Positions 10,634-19,543 of a DNA stretch of 64,000 bases are shown piece by piece. A program made the position numbers and the translations under genes. Positions within the stretch are counted from its first letter, which is position 1. Each line of letters opens with the position of its first letter. Source of the stretch: Agromyces sp. H66 (GTDB lineage: Bacteria; Actinomycetota; Actinomycetes; Actinomycetales; Microbacteriaceae); the NCBI RefSeq assembly GCF_004959775.1, contig NZ_SJZG01000003.1:1-64000 (forward strand). Direction: 5' to 3'. A model generated the notes under the pieces. That model worked only from the letters and a program-made list of their open reading frames with translations, made no database searches and was not told the origin of the DNA.

Positions 10634-10679
10634 CGAGTGTGCACTCCCCGCCCCGCGGCGGGCGGGGAGTGCACGCTCG
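10634..10679. terminator. Terminator of the copper operon
   Basis: Perfect 14-bp stem (10639-10652 against 10661-10674) with an 8-base GC-rich loop; the flanks add five more pairs including one G-U. It starts 12 bases after the copA stop. The rest of the gap to 10866 shows no other clear element. Confidence 0.8.
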
Positions 10680-10866
10680 GCGTCTGGAGGCCCGAAACAG
10701 GTCTCCCGAGCCTCGGCGCGCACTCCGCATCCTCGGACGGCAGCACGTGCGCGAACCGTTCGGCCCGGCTGTCGACAACGAGTTTGAGACGCTGCCACAC
10801 TGTCGGGACATCCCTCTGTACGGCGCGACTGCGCGCGCCGATCCGCGACCCGACGACTGGAGCACC

Positions 10867-11841
10867 GTGCCTTCCCGACCATCCGCTCGAACCCTCGCCC
10901 TCACGCTCGCGATCACCGCGACCGTCACCCTCGCCGCATGCAGCGACGGCGGCACGGGCGGCGGTGAGCTCACCTACGAGGACAGTCCGCTCTCGAAGTA
11001 CCTCGATGCCGTGAACGGCGGGGCGTGGGACGAAGAGCGCTTCGCGAAGCAGCAGCAGGAGATCGAGGAGCTGGTCGCCGCCTGCATGGCGGACGAGGGC
11101 TTCGAGTACACGCCGGTCGACTCGTCGCAGACCATGTCGTTCGGCGCCGACCCGGAGGAACGCAACACCGAGGCCTGGATCGCGGCGAACGGCTGGGGCA
11201 TGGTGCAGACCGAGGAGGAGATGGAGGCGCAGCAGGCGGAGGCCGAGGCGTACGTCGACCCCAACCAGCCCTATGTCGAATCCCTCTCGCCGAGCGAGCA
11301 GGAGGCGTACTACGCCACGCTCTACGGCACCCCGCCGACCGAGGAGGAACTGAACGACGACGGTTCCTACGAGTACAGCTGGGAGAACGGCGGCTGCAAC
11401 GGCTTCGCCAGCCATGAGGTGCAGGGCGAGTCGTTCTGGGAGGACGAGCGGTTCGCGGGACTCATGGAGGAGATGGGCACGCTCTGGGAGGAACTGCCGA
11501 AGCAGCCCGAGATCGTCGAGCTCAATCGGAACTGGTCGGAGTGCATGGCCGACGCCGGGTATCCCGACCTCGAGCTCCGCTGGGACGCCCAGACGGTGAT
11601 CTCCGATCAGATGAACGCATTCTGGGAGGGGCAGGAGAACCCCGAGGGTCCGAGCGCCGAGGAGCTCAGGGAACTGAAGGAGCAGGAGATCGAGATGGCG
11701 CTCGCGGATTTCCGCTGCGCGAAGAAGCTCGACTACGACACCACGCAGTTCACGGCGCAGTTCGCGCTCGAGCAGCAGTTCATCGACGACCACAAGGCCG
11801 AGCTCGACGAGCTCGTCGCCGCCTACGCCACGGGCGAATAG
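10867..11841 (+). CDS. Predicted lipoprotein, first gene of a MacAB-like operon
   Basis: 324 residues from GTG 10867. A signal peptide (residues 1-~23) ends in the lipobox LAAC, so it should be lipid-anchored on the outer face of the membrane. The mature part is very acidic and rich in Glu and Gln, with several spaced Cys (AACMADEG, NGGCNG, SECMAD, DFRCAK) that may pair. Related actinobacterial lipoproteins beside peptidoglycan-binding adaptors are known but have no assigned role. Only two bases separate it from the adaptor gene at 11844, so they should be co-transcribed. It may bind a peptide or antibiotic for the pump. Confidence 0.75.
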   Translation: MPSRPSARTLALTLAITATVTLAACSDGGTGGGELTYEDSPLSKYLDAVNGGAWDEERFAKQQQEIEELVAACMADEGFEYTPVDSSQTMSFGADPEERNTEAWIAANGWGMVQTEEEMEAQQAEAEAYVDPNQPYVESLSPSEQEAYYATLYGTPPTEEELNDDGSYEYSWENGGCNGFASHEVQGESFWEDERFAGLMEEMGTLWEELPKQPEIVELNRNWSECMADAGYPDLELRWDAQTVISDQMNAFWEGQENPEGPSAEELRELKEQEIEMALADFRCAKKLDYDTTQFTAQFALEQQFIDDHKAELDELVAAYATGE

Positions 11842-11843
11842 CG

Positions 11844-13364
11844 GTGGGGGCCGAATCGCCCGCTGAGCGGGCCGACCCCGCCGTCGCGGGCTGGCGGCGC
11901 GTGCTGCACGGCAACCGAGTGCTGTGGGTGCTCGCCGGCGTCGCCGTGCTGTCGCTTGTCGCGGGCGTCGGGCTCAGCTTCTTCGTGATCTCGCCGAGCC
12001 AGGCGGCGGCGAACGCCGCACCGCCGGAACCCGGGCTCATCACCGTGCCCGTCGAGCGACGCGTGCTCTCGAACGACGTCACGATCCGCGGCGACGCGGC
12101 GTTCGCCGACTCCGTCGAGGTGAAGCTCGAAACGGGCGACCTCGGCGGGCCGGCGGTCGTGACGGGTCGGGTTCCCGAGGTCGGCACGACGCTCGACGCG
12201 GCATCCGTCGCCCTCGAGATCGTCGGCCGACCGGTCATCGTGCTTCCCGGAGAGCTGCCCGCGTACCGAACCCTGCGCGTGGGGCTCGCCGGACCCGACG
12301 TGACCCAACTGAAGCAGTCGCTCGCGGCGATCGGCATCGACCCCGGCGACCGCTCGTCCGACGTGTTCGACGCGGCGACCGCCGATGCGGTCGCCGCGCT
12401 CTACGACCGCATCGGCTACCCGCTGCCCGACTCGCCCGACGGCACCGAGGAGGCCGTGCGTTCGGCGCGTGACGGCGTGCGCGCCGCCGAGGATGCGGTC
12501 GCCGCGGCCGAGCGCGACGTGAGCGCCGCCGCGACCGGACCGTCGTCGGTGGAACGGATCCAGGCCGACAACGCCGTCCGTGCCGCCGAGCGGGCCCTCG
12601 CCGACCTTCGGAACGGCGGCGGCTCCCCCTCGGAGATCGCGGCCGCCGAGGACGCGCTCGCCCTGGCGCGAGCCGAGCGCGATGCGCTGCTCGCGCCCCG
12701 CGACACGAGCGCCCAGCAGGTGGCGCTCGAGCAGGCCCGCCGGCAGCTCGCCGACGCCCAGGAGATCCTCGCCGACGCGCTCGACGGCACCGAGGCCTTC
12801 CTGCCCGTGAGCGAGGTGCTCTACCTCGAGGACCTCCCGCGGCGCGTCGACGAGGTCATGGTGCAGCGCGGCACGATCGTCACATCGGCGGCGATGCTGG
12901 TCTCGGGGGCGACGCTCGCCATCAACGCGTCGGCCGTCGAGAGCGACGCGAAGCTCCTGAAGCCCGGCGATGCGGCGACCCTCGCGATGCCCGACGGCAG
13001 CGAGCTCGCGGCCGAGATCACCTCGGTCGCGCCGCGCAAGGCCGAGGGCGGTGCATCCGCCGAGGGAGGTCCGCGCTACGACGTCGTGCTCGCCCCGGTG
13101 TCGCCCACCGACGAGCAGGTGCAGGCTCTCCGCGGGCAGAACGTGCGCGTGCAGATCTCGATCGGGGCCACCGAGGGCGAGGTGCTCGCGGTGCCGCTCG
13201 CGGCTCTCACCGCCGGCCCCGGCGGCGAGTCGCGCGTCGAGGTCGTCGACGGCGACGGCGACTCGACCCGCCTCGTCGAGGTCGAGACCGGTCTCGCGGC
13301 CGAGGGGTTCGTCGAGATCACCGGCGACGTCGAGGAGGGCGACCGCGTCGTGGTGGGCCGATGA
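11844..13364 (+). CDS. MacA/HlyD-like efflux adaptor with peptidoglycan-binding domain
   Basis: 506 residues from GTG 11844. A cytosolic start is followed by one membrane segment (~residues 22-45). The outer part shows a beta-barrel/lipoyl half, then a PG_binding_1 repeat (LRVGLAGPDVTQLKQSLAAIG, ~150-195), then a long Ala/Glu/Arg helical hairpin (~205-315), then the closing lipoyl and barrel strands. This is the layout of actinobacterial MacA-like adaptors, which link a MacB-type pump to the wall. It sits between the lipoprotein gene and the ATPase, and its TGA overlaps the ATPase ATG. Confidence 0.85.
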   Translation: MGAESPAERADPAVAGWRRVLHGNRVLWVLAGVAVLSLVAGVGLSFFVISPSQAAANAAPPEPGLITVPVERRVLSNDVTIRGDAAFADSVEVKLETGDLGGPAVVTGRVPEVGTTLDAASVALEIVGRPVIVLPGELPAYRTLRVGLAGPDVTQLKQSLAAIGIDPGDRSSDVFDAATADAVAALYDRIGYPLPDSPDGTEEAVRSARDGVRAAEDAVAAAERDVSAAATGPSSVERIQADNAVRAAERALADLRNGGGSPSEIAAAEDALALARAERDALLAPRDTSAQQVALEQARRQLADAQEILADALDGTEAFLPVSEVLYLEDLPRRVDEVMVQRGTIVTSAAMLVSGATLAINASAVESDAKLLKPGDAATLAMPDGSELAAEITSVAPRKAEGGASAEGGPRYDVVLAPVSPTDEQVQALRGQNVRVQISIGATEGEVLAVPLAALTAGPGGESRVEVVDGDGDSTRLVEVETGLAAEGFVEITGDVEEGDRVVVGR

Positions 13365-14041
13365 GCCAGGCCTCCCCGGTCGTGGAACTCGTCGACGTGA
13401 CCCGTTCGTTCCCAGGCCCCCCCGAGGTCCGGGCGCTCAAGAGCGTGAACCTCGCCATCGCCCGCGGCGACTACCTCTCGATCGTCGGCCCGAGCGGGTC
13501 GGGCAAGTCGACGCTGCTCAACGTGCTCGGCCTGCTCGATCGCCCGACCGTCGGCGAGTACCGCCTCGACGGCGTGTCGACCGGCGAGCTGAGCGAGGAG
13601 CAGCGGGCCGGACTGCGAGCGCGCACCATCGGCTTCGTCTTCCAGGCCTTCCACCTGCTGCCGCGGCGCACCGTGCTCGACAACGTGCTGCTCGCCACGC
13701 TGTACAGCGGTGTGCCCAGGGTCGAGCGGATGTCGCGGGCGACGGCAGCACTCGAACGCGTCGGCCTCGGGCACCGCATGGGGTTCCTGCCGACGACGCT
13801 CTCGGGCGGTGAACGCCAGCGGGTCGCCGTGGCACGGGCGGTCATCGCCGCTCCGCAGCTCATCCTCGCCGACGAGCCGACGGGCAACCTCGACCAGCGC
13901 ACCTCCGGCGAGGTGATGGACCTCTTCGAGGAGCTCAACCACGACGGGCTCACGCTCGTGGTGATCACGCACGACCAGGCCACCGCCGACCGGGCGGCCC
14001 GCAGCATCCGCATCGCCGACGGCCGGGTGAGCGAGCTGTGA
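13361..14041 (+). CDS. MacB-like ABC transporter ATP-binding protein
   Basis: 226 residues. Walker A GPSGSGKS (~43-50), Q-loop FQAFHLL, signature LSGGERQRVA (~147), Walker B LILADEPTGNLD and switch His in VVITHDQ are all present, typical of the LolD/MacB/FtsE group. It hydrolyses ATP in the cytosol to drive the permease encoded next, working with the adaptor. ATGA overlap with the adaptor upstream and GTGA overlap with the permease downstream show tight coupling. Confidence 0.95.
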   Translation: MSQASPVVELVDVTRSFPGPPEVRALKSVNLAIARGDYLSIVGPSGSGKSTLLNVLGLLDRPTVGEYRLDGVSTGELSEEQRAGLRARTIGFVFQAFHLLPRRTVLDNVLLATLYSGVPRVERMSRATAALERVGLGHRMGFLPTTLSGGERQRVAVARAVIAAPQLILADEPTGNLDQRTSGEVMDLFEELNHDGLTLVVITHDQATADRAARSIRIADGRVSEL

Positions 14042-15333
14042 GGCGACCCCGCCTCCCCCGCCTCCGCGGGCGCACCGCCGCCCCCGAGGAGCCGACCGGC
14101 CCGCGCACGCCGCGCGCCGACCGATTCACGGTGCAGGACCTCCTCGTCGAGGTGAGTCACGGCATCGGCGGGCACACCGGCCGGCTCGTCATGACGACGC
14201 TCGGCACCGTGCTCGGCATCGGCTCGCTCGTCGTCACGATCGGCTTCGCGCAGACCGCGGCCGGGCAGCTCAGTCGTCAGTTCGACGCCGTCGCCGCCAC
14301 CCAGGCCGTGATCTCACCCGCGTCGACGCGGTCGATGAACGGCACCGAGACGCCCAACACGCGGCTCCCGTGGGACGCGCCCGACCGGGTCGAACGGCTC
14401 GCCGGCGTGGAACGGGCGGGTCTCATCGGCGAGGTGCCGATCGGGGAACTCCAGATCACCGCCGTCCCGATCAACGACCCCTCGGCGCCCGAGGTCCTGA
14501 GCCCGACGCTGCTCGCGACATCCGACGGCCTGCTCGATGCCGTGCGCGGCACCGTCGTCACCGGTCGCTACTTCGACGCCGGGCACGAGCTGCGGGCCGA
14601 CCGGGTCGCGGTGCTCGGCGCGCGGGCCGCCGAGAAGCTCGGGCTCAACCGCGTCGACAGCCAACCGTCGATCTTCGTCGGCGAACGCCCCTACACCGTG
14701 ATCGGCATCGTCGGCGAGGTGCAGCGGCGCCCCGACCTGCTCGACGCGGTCATCGTGCCGCTCGGCACGGCACGCGCCGATTTCGGGCTCGTCGCGGCCG
14801 AGGAGCTGCAACTGCACATCGCGCCGGGCGCCGGGGCCCTCGTCGCCGAGCAGGCGCCGATCGCGCTCGACCCGAACCAGCCCGAGAACTTCGAGGTGCA
14901 GGCGCCGCGCTCGGGCTCCGAGCTGCAGGAGAACGTGCAGGCCGACATCAACGTCGTCTTCCTGGTGCTCGGGGTCATCGCACTGCTGGCAGGCGGCCTC
15001 GGCATCGCGAACGTGACGCTGCTGTCGGTCTCGGAACGCACCGGCGAGATCGGGCTGCGCCGCGCGCTCGGTGCGACCCGTCGCGACATCGCCGCGCAGT
15101 TCATGGTCGAATCGCTCGTGATCGGCCTGCTCGGCGGCCTGATCGGGGCCGCGGTCGGCGTCTTCGCGGTCGTGGCCGTCGCGCTCGTGCAGCAGTGGAC
15201 GCCGATCATCGACCTGCCGATGGTCTTCGGCGCCGCCCTGCTCGGCGCGCTCGTCGGGCTCGGCGCCGGGGCCTACCCGGCACGCAGGGCCGCGCGGATC
15301 GAGCCGATCGCAGCCCTGCGCGGCGGGGTGTGA
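14038..15333 (+). CDS. MacB-like ABC transporter permease
   Basis: 431 residues from GTG 14038. One N-terminal membrane segment (LGTVLGIGSLVVTIGF), a large outer domain, then three C-terminal segments with the FtsX-type motif ...SERTGEIGLRRALGATRRDI...FMVESLVIGLLGG. This is the MacB topology. It completes a lipoprotein-adaptor-ATPase-permease operon (10867-15333) likely exporting a peptide, lipid or antibiotic. It converges on a second permease gene with only 21 bases between. Confidence 0.92.
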   Translation: MRRPRLPRLRGRTAAPEEPTGPRTPRADRFTVQDLLVEVSHGIGGHTGRLVMTTLGTVLGIGSLVVTIGFAQTAAGQLSRQFDAVAATQAVISPASTRSMNGTETPNTRLPWDAPDRVERLAGVERAGLIGEVPIGELQITAVPINDPSAPEVLSPTLLATSDGLLDAVRGTVVTGRYFDAGHELRADRVAVLGARAAEKLGLNRVDSQPSIFVGERPYTVIGIVGEVQRRPDLLDAVIVPLGTARADFGLVAAEELQLHIAPGAGALVAEQAPIALDPNQPENFEVQAPRSGSELQENVQADINVVFLVLGVIALLAGGLGIANVTLLSVSERTGEIGLRRALGATRRDIAAQFMVESLVIGLLGGLIGAAVGVFAVVAVALVQQWTPIIDLPMVFGAALLGALVGLGAGAYPARRAARIEPIAALRGGV

Positions 15334-15354
15334 CGAGCGGATGCCCCGCCGGCG

Positions 15355-16656
15355 TCACTCGTAGCGCAGCGACTCCACCGGGTCGGCCCGGGCCGCCCGC
15401 ACCGCGGGCAGCGTGCCCGCGAGGAACGCGACGCCCATCACCAGCACGATGATCACGACGATCGACACCGGGTCGAACGCGATGAGCGTCAGCCCCGGCA
15501 GGTCGGCGAGGAGCCGTCCGCCGAGCACCGAGCTGATCGCGCTGCCGACGACCATGCCGAGGCCGGCACCGATCGCGCTACCGAGGAATCCGATGAAGAC
15601 GGCCTCCAGGCTGAACAGGCCGAACACCTTGCCGCTGCCCATGCCCATCGCCTTCATGAGCCCGATCTCGCGGGTGCGCTCCTGCACCGACATGAGCAGC
15701 GTGTTCACGATGCCGAAGCTCGCGGCGAGCAGGGCGATGATCGCGAACGCGTTGAGCACGAGCACGATGCCGTCGATGACGCTCTTGAACGCCCCGAGCC
15801 GCTCGGCGACGGTCGTCGAGTCGTAGCCGGCATCGTCGAGACGGTCCTGCAGGGCGGTGATCTCATCGGCAGTCGATGCCGGATCGAACCACACGGTCGC
15901 CTGGCTGTAGATGTCGCGCTGGCTCGCGTCGAGTCCCGTCGACTGCGCCGCGAAGAGCGCGTCGTTGAGCGCCTCGTTCGGCACCGCGGAGCTCGTCGTG
16001 CCGAGACTCGCCTCGGCGACGCCGACGACCGTGGCCTCGAGCTCGTGCCGCGTGCGCTCCGCATCGGTCACGGCGAGCGTGACCGGTTCGTCGATCGCGG
16101 CATCCGCATCGTCGAAGCCGAGCACGTCGAGGTAGGCGTCGGGGATGACGACCTCGTAGCCGGATGCCGCGGCGTCGGGTTGCTCGCCGGCGGCGAGCTG
16201 CAGCCGCATCCCGCTCACGAAGCCGCCGATGCCGATCTCGTACTCGGTGCCGCCCTCATGGGCGATGGAGTCGACGTCGACGCTCTTCACGGGCTGCACC
16301 CGCACGACCCCGTCGATCCCCGCGAGGTCGTCGAGTTCGGCCGGGCCGATCGGCGCGACGACGTTCGTCGTGCCGGGAGGGCCCTCGCGTTCGCTGACGA
16401 TCGCGTCGGGGTCGTACTCGCGCGGGCCGTCGGAGTCATCCGTCGCGTTCTCGGCGACCTTGGTCACGGTCATGACGTCGTCGGCGCCCATCGCGGCGAC
16501 CGTGTCGTCGATGTAGCGGTTGATGCCCGTGCCGAGGCCGTTCGTGATCGTCAGGGTGAACGCGCCGACGAAGATCGCGAGGATCGTCAGGATCGTGCGC
16601 GTCTTGGAGCGGAACGTGTTGCCGGCCGCGGCGCCGACGAGGTCGGCGGGCCTCAT
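15355..16656 (-). CDS. ABC transporter permease (FtsX/MacB family)
   Basis: 433 residues. The start begins at an N-terminal segment (TILTILAIFVGAFTLTITNG), followed by an extracytoplasmic domain of about 250 residues and three C-terminal membrane segments with the signature QERTREIGLMKAMGMGSGKVFGLFSLEAVFIGFLG. Its ATG overlaps the ATPase stop (tcat at 16653-16656). Unlike the facing operon it has no adaptor or lipoprotein, so it may move lipids or signal peptides within the membrane rather than export drugs. Substrate unknown. Confidence 0.92.
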   Translation of the reverse strand: MRPADLVGAAAGNTFRSKTRTILTILAIFVGAFTLTITNGLGTGINRYIDDTVAAMGADDVMTVTKVAENATDDSDGPREYDPDAIVSEREGPPGTTNVVAPIGPAELDDLAGIDGVVRVQPVKSVDVDSIAHEGGTEYEIGIGGFVSGMRLQLAAGEQPDAAASGYEVVIPDAYLDVLGFDDADAAIDEPVTLAVTDAERTRHELEATVVGVAEASLGTTSSAVPNEALNDALFAAQSTGLDASQRDIYSQATVWFDPASTADEITALQDRLDDAGYDSTTVAERLGAFKSVIDGIVLVLNAFAIIALLAASFGIVNTLLMSVQERTREIGLMKAMGMGSGKVFGLFSLEAVFIGFLGSAIGAGLGMVVGSAISSVLGGRLLADLPGLTLIAFDPVSIVVIIVLVMGVAFLAGTLPAVRAARADPVESLRYE

Positions 16657-17420
16657 GCCGCACGCTCCGCTGCGGTCGCCGCCGCCTCTGGCTCTGAGGC
16701 CGACTCTGCGTCTGCGCTCTTCGTGGCCGTCGGGTTCTCGATGACGTCGACGATGAGTCCGTCGCGGATGTGGACGCGGCGATCGCACCGCTCGGCGAGC
16801 TCCTCGTCGTGAGTGACGATGATGAGCGTGATGCCGTGCTCGCGGTTCAGGTCGAAGAGGATGTCCTCGACCACCGCGCCCGTGGCGGTGTCGAGGTTGC
16901 CGGTGGGCTCGTCGGCGAAGATCACGCGCGGCCGGTTCACGAGGGCGCGGGCGATGACCGTGCGCTGCTTCTGCCCGCCCGAGAGGTTCACCGCCTTGTT
17001 CTTCGCCTTGTCGCCGAGTTCGAGCTGCTCGAGCGACTCGAGGGCGCGACGCCGGCGCTCGGCCCGGCCGACCCCGGCGATCTTCAGCGGCAGCATGACG
17101 TTCTCGAGCACGGAGGCGTTCGGCGTGAGGAAGAACTGCTGGAAGACGAACCCGAAGGTCTGGTTGCGAGCGCGGTTCAGCGCCGCACCGCTGAGCGCGC
17201 GAGTGTCGGTGCCGGCGAGTTCGACCGTGCCGTCGGTGGGCTGGTCGAGCAGGGCAAGGACGTGCATGAGCGTCGACTTGCCCGAGCCGCTCTTGCCGAC
17301 GATCGCGATGCTCTCGCCCTCGCGGATGTCGAGGCTCACCGCCTTCAGCGCGTCGAATCGGTTGGCGCCGCGGCCGTACGACTTGCGTACGTCTCGAGCA
17401 GAGAGGATCGGGGCGGTCAT
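16653..17420 (-). CDS. ABC transporter ATP-binding protein (MacB/LolD family)
   Basis: 255 residues from ATG 17420, which has AGGAG about 12 bases upstream; the frame stays open further out without similarity. Walker A GKSGSGKS, Q-loop FQQFFLTP, signature LSGGQKQR, Walker B VIFADEPTGNLD and switch IIVTHD are present. The last ~35 residues are an Ala/Glu/Ser tail without a known domain. It partners with the permease at 15355-16656. Transcribed in the same direction as the exporter gene at 17574 but separated from it by a terminator, so it probably has its own promoter. Confidence 0.93.
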   Translation of the reverse strand: MTAPILSARDVRKSYGRGANRFDALKAVSLDIREGESIAIVGKSGSGKSTLMHVLALLDQPTDGTVELAGTDTRALSGAALNRARNQTFGFVFQQFFLTPNASVLENVMLPLKIAGVGRAERRRRALESLEQLELGDKAKNKAVNLSGGQKQRTVIARALVNRPRVIFADEPTGNLDTATGAVVEDILFDLNREHGITLIIVTHDEELAERCDRRVHIRDGLIVDVIENPTATKSADAESASEPEAAATAAERAA

Positions 17421-17532
17421 CGTGTGGTGTGCTCCTGTCGTGGCGAGGTCTGGTTCCAGCCTCGTCGGGAGGCGCGCCCGGCACATCCATCCAACGGATA
17501 CACCTCGACTACTGCGAGCGGGGTACGGGCGA

Positions 17533-17561
17533 GCGGGTGGGGCGCCCGGCGCCCCACCCGC
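17533..17561. terminator. Terminator behind the MFS exporter gene
   Basis: Perfect 13-bp stem (17533-17545 against 17549-17561) with a 3-base loop, starting 12 bases after the exporter stop on the minus strand. It separates the exporter from the ABC pair further along. Confidence 0.75.
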
Positions 17562-17573
17562 ATCGCGCCGTGG

Positions 17574-19016
17574 CTACGCGGCGACCTCCTCGCGAGCCGC
17601 GGCGCCGGCGTCCGGAGCCGGGGCCGCCGGACGTCGGAGGAACGCGGCCGTCACGAGCGCACCGACGGCGGCGATCGCGCCGGCACCGAGGAACGCGGCG
17701 GGGTAGCCGGATGTCGCGGCCGCGACATCCGTGCCGCCCTGCGAGACTGCGGCGGCGACCGCCGTCATCGCGGCCAGGCCCACGGCCGAGCCGATCTGGT
17801 AGCTCGTGTTCACGAGGCCGGATGCCACGCCGGTCTCCTCGGGGCGGGCGGCGCCGATCGCGGTGCCGAGCGAGGGGACGAAGGCGACCGCCATGCCGAG
17901 CGCCGCCACGAGCGAGGCGGGCAGCACATCGACGAGGTAGGTGCCGTCGGGACGTGCGACGCCGAGCCAGGTGAGGCCCACCGTGAGCAGCACGAAGCCC
18001 GTGACGATGAGCGGCTTCGCGCCGAATCGTGCAAGGAGGCGTGGTGCCGCGAGCGTCATGCCGACCACGATGAGCGCGGTCATCGGCAGCAGCGCCGCGC
18101 CCGAGGCGAACGCGCCGGCGCCGAGGACGTTCTGGAGGTAGAGGTTCAGGAAGAACCACATGGGCACCCACGCGGCGCCGAGGAGGAGTTGCGCGAGATT
18201 CGCGGCCCCGAGCTGCGATGCGCGGAAGATGCCGAGCCGAAGGAGCGGCTGGCGGCTGCGCGCCTGGATCGCGAAGAACCCGATGAGCAACGCCGCACCG
18301 GCGGCGAGGGCGACGAGCGTCTCGACCGAGGCCCAACCGGCTTCGGGGGCGCGCACGACCCCGTAGACGACGGCGGCGAGGCCGAGCGTCGCGGTGACGG
18401 CGCCACCGAGGTCCACCCGGCCCCGGCCGGCCCGGACTCGCGGCAGGGCGAGCGGGGTGAGCGCGATGACGACGAGGGCGATCGGCACGGTGACGTAGAA
18501 CACCCAGGGCCAGCTCGCGTACTCGGTGAGCACGCCGCCGAGGAAGACGCCCGCGGTGCCGCCGATGGGGGCGGCCGCGCCGTACACGGCGAACGCCTTC
18601 GGGAGTTCGGGTGTGCCGCCGAACAGGGTCATCAGCAGCGTGAGCGCAGCCGGGGCGATGAGCGCCGCGCCCGCGCCCTGCACGGCCCGGCCGGCGATCT
18701 CGACGGCCGCATTGCCGGCCGCGCCCGCGAGGACGGAGCCGAGGAGCAGTGTCACCCAGCCGACGATGAACACGCGCCGGGCGCCGAACACGTCGGACAG
18801 GCGGCCGCCCAGGAGCAGGAGCCCGCCGAACGCGACGACGTACGCGTTGAAGACCCACGACAACGACTCGGGGGTGAAGCCGAGGGCCGCCTGAATGTCG
18901 GGGAGGGCCACGCCGATGATCGAGGTGTCCATGATCACGACGAACTGGGCGGCGGCGATCAGGGCGAGCCCGAGCCACCGGCGGCGCGCCGGCGGACTGA
19001 CGGATGAGGTGGACAT
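17574..19016 (-). CDS. DHA2/EmrB-QacA-type MFS exporter
   Basis: 480 residues with fourteen predicted membrane segments. Motif A-like GGRLSDVFGARRVF lies after segment 2 and motif C-like GVFLGGVL in segment 5; the N-terminal ...VIMDTSIIGVALPDIQAALGF is the classic start of 14-segment drug/proton antiporters. It exports toxic or lipophilic compounds across the cell membrane. AAGGAG precedes the ATG. A CsoR-like palindrome lies 48 bases upstream of the start codon, overlapping the promoter, so expression may respond to metal or thiol stress rather than to a local TetR/MarR protein, of which none is present. Confidence 0.93.
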   Translation of the reverse strand: MSTSSVSPPARRRWLGLALIAAAQFVVIMDTSIIGVALPDIQAALGFTPESLSWVFNAYVVAFGGLLLLGGRLSDVFGARRVFIVGWVTLLLGSVLAGAAGNAAVEIAGRAVQGAGAALIAPAALTLLMTLFGGTPELPKAFAVYGAAAPIGGTAGVFLGGVLTEYASWPWVFYVTVPIALVVIALTPLALPRVRAGRGRVDLGGAVTATLGLAAVVYGVVRAPEAGWASVETLVALAAGAALLIGFFAIQARSRQPLLRLGIFRASQLGAANLAQLLLGAAWVPMWFFLNLYLQNVLGAGAFASGAALLPMTALIVVGMTLAAPRLLARFGAKPLIVTGFVLLTVGLTWLGVARPDGTYLVDVLPASLVAALGMAVAFVPSLGTAIGAARPEETGVASGLVNTSYQIGSAVGLAAMTAVAAAVSQGGTDVAAATSGYPAAFLGAGAIAAVGALVTAAFLRRPAAPAPDAGAAAREEVAA

Positions 19017-19063
19017 GTGCAGTGCTCCTTGTCTCGAGTTGTGTGACTCGAGGAGAGCAACCT

Positions 19064-19082
19064 AATACCCCATAGGGGTATT
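19064..19082. promoter_or_regulatory. CsoR-like operator of the MFS exporter
   Basis: AATACCCCATAGGGGTATT: perfect 8-base inverted repeat with a 3-base centre. On the minus strand a TAGGTT -10 candidate (19064-19059) abuts it, so a bound repressor would sit over the -10/-35 spacer. The inner TACCCC-N3-GGGGTA is shared with the copper operon operator at 7928-7942. Confidence 0.65.
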
Positions 19083-19183
19083 TCAGCCTGCGTGCGTTCG
19101 GCAGGCATTCGTGCTTCGCTGGCAGGAATCCGTCGGTCGGCGCCCGCCGACGAGCCTTCTCATTTCATGAGCCGCTCCACCTC

Positions 19184-19407
19184 GGCACTCCGGCACCGCG
19201 GCATCTCGGCACTCCGGTACTCCGGCACTTCGGTACTCCGGCATCTCGGCACTCCGGTACTCCGGCACCGCGGCACTCCGGCACTTCGGTACTCCGGCAC
19301 CGCGGCGCCGCGGCACTCCGGCACCTCGGCACTCCGGCACCGCGGCGCCGCGGCACTTCGGCACTCCGACACCGCGGCACTCCGGCACCTCGGCACTCCG
19401 GCACCGG
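19184..19407. repeat. Octanucleotide tandem array 1, 28 units
   Basis: 28 consecutive 8-base units of the form GGCACNNC, all in phase with no insertion or deletion. Main variants are GGCACTCC (commonest), GGCACCGC, GGTACTCC, GGCACTTC, GGCATCTC, GGCACCTC and GGCGCCGC. Because 8 is not a multiple of 3, several frames stay open and give an 8-residue repeating peptide on either strand; these are judged artefacts. It fills most of the 461-base gap between the exporter promoter and the small gene at 19544. The remaining parts of the gap show only the CRP-like site listed separately. Confidence 0.95.
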
Positions 19408-19502
19408 GTTCGAGAAGGGGAACATGCTTCGGCGGGGTTGATGGGTCACCGCGTCGCCAGGGCGAGCACGCTGTCAAGCCCATGTCGGCCGCCGACCCCC
19501 CG

Positions 19503-19518
19503 TGTGATCGTGGTCACG
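19503..19518. promoter_or_regulatory. Possible CRP/GlxR-type site
   Basis: TGTGA-N6-TCACG, one base off the CRP/GlxR consensus TGTGA-N6-TCACA, within a larger near-palindrome (GATCGTG at 19506-19512, CACGATC at 19515-19521). It lies 26 bases before the start of the small acidic protein gene, where binding would block or modulate initiation. Based on pattern only. Confidence 0.4.
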
Positions 19519-19543
19519 ATCGAAGAGACGGCAGGAGACGACG

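Noticed and set aside
10623..10866. A second operator or RNA before the lipoprotein gene
   Set aside because: Apart from the terminator only weak promoter-like words were seen, none at convincing spacing.
17533..17561. Operator for the ABC pair
   Set aside because: A perfect GC stem with a 3-base loop directly after a stop codon fits a terminator better.
19400..19415. tRNA T-arm (GGTTCGA) after octamer array 1
   Set aside because: No acceptor stem, anticodon arm or CCA can be built around it; similar words elsewhere also fail.
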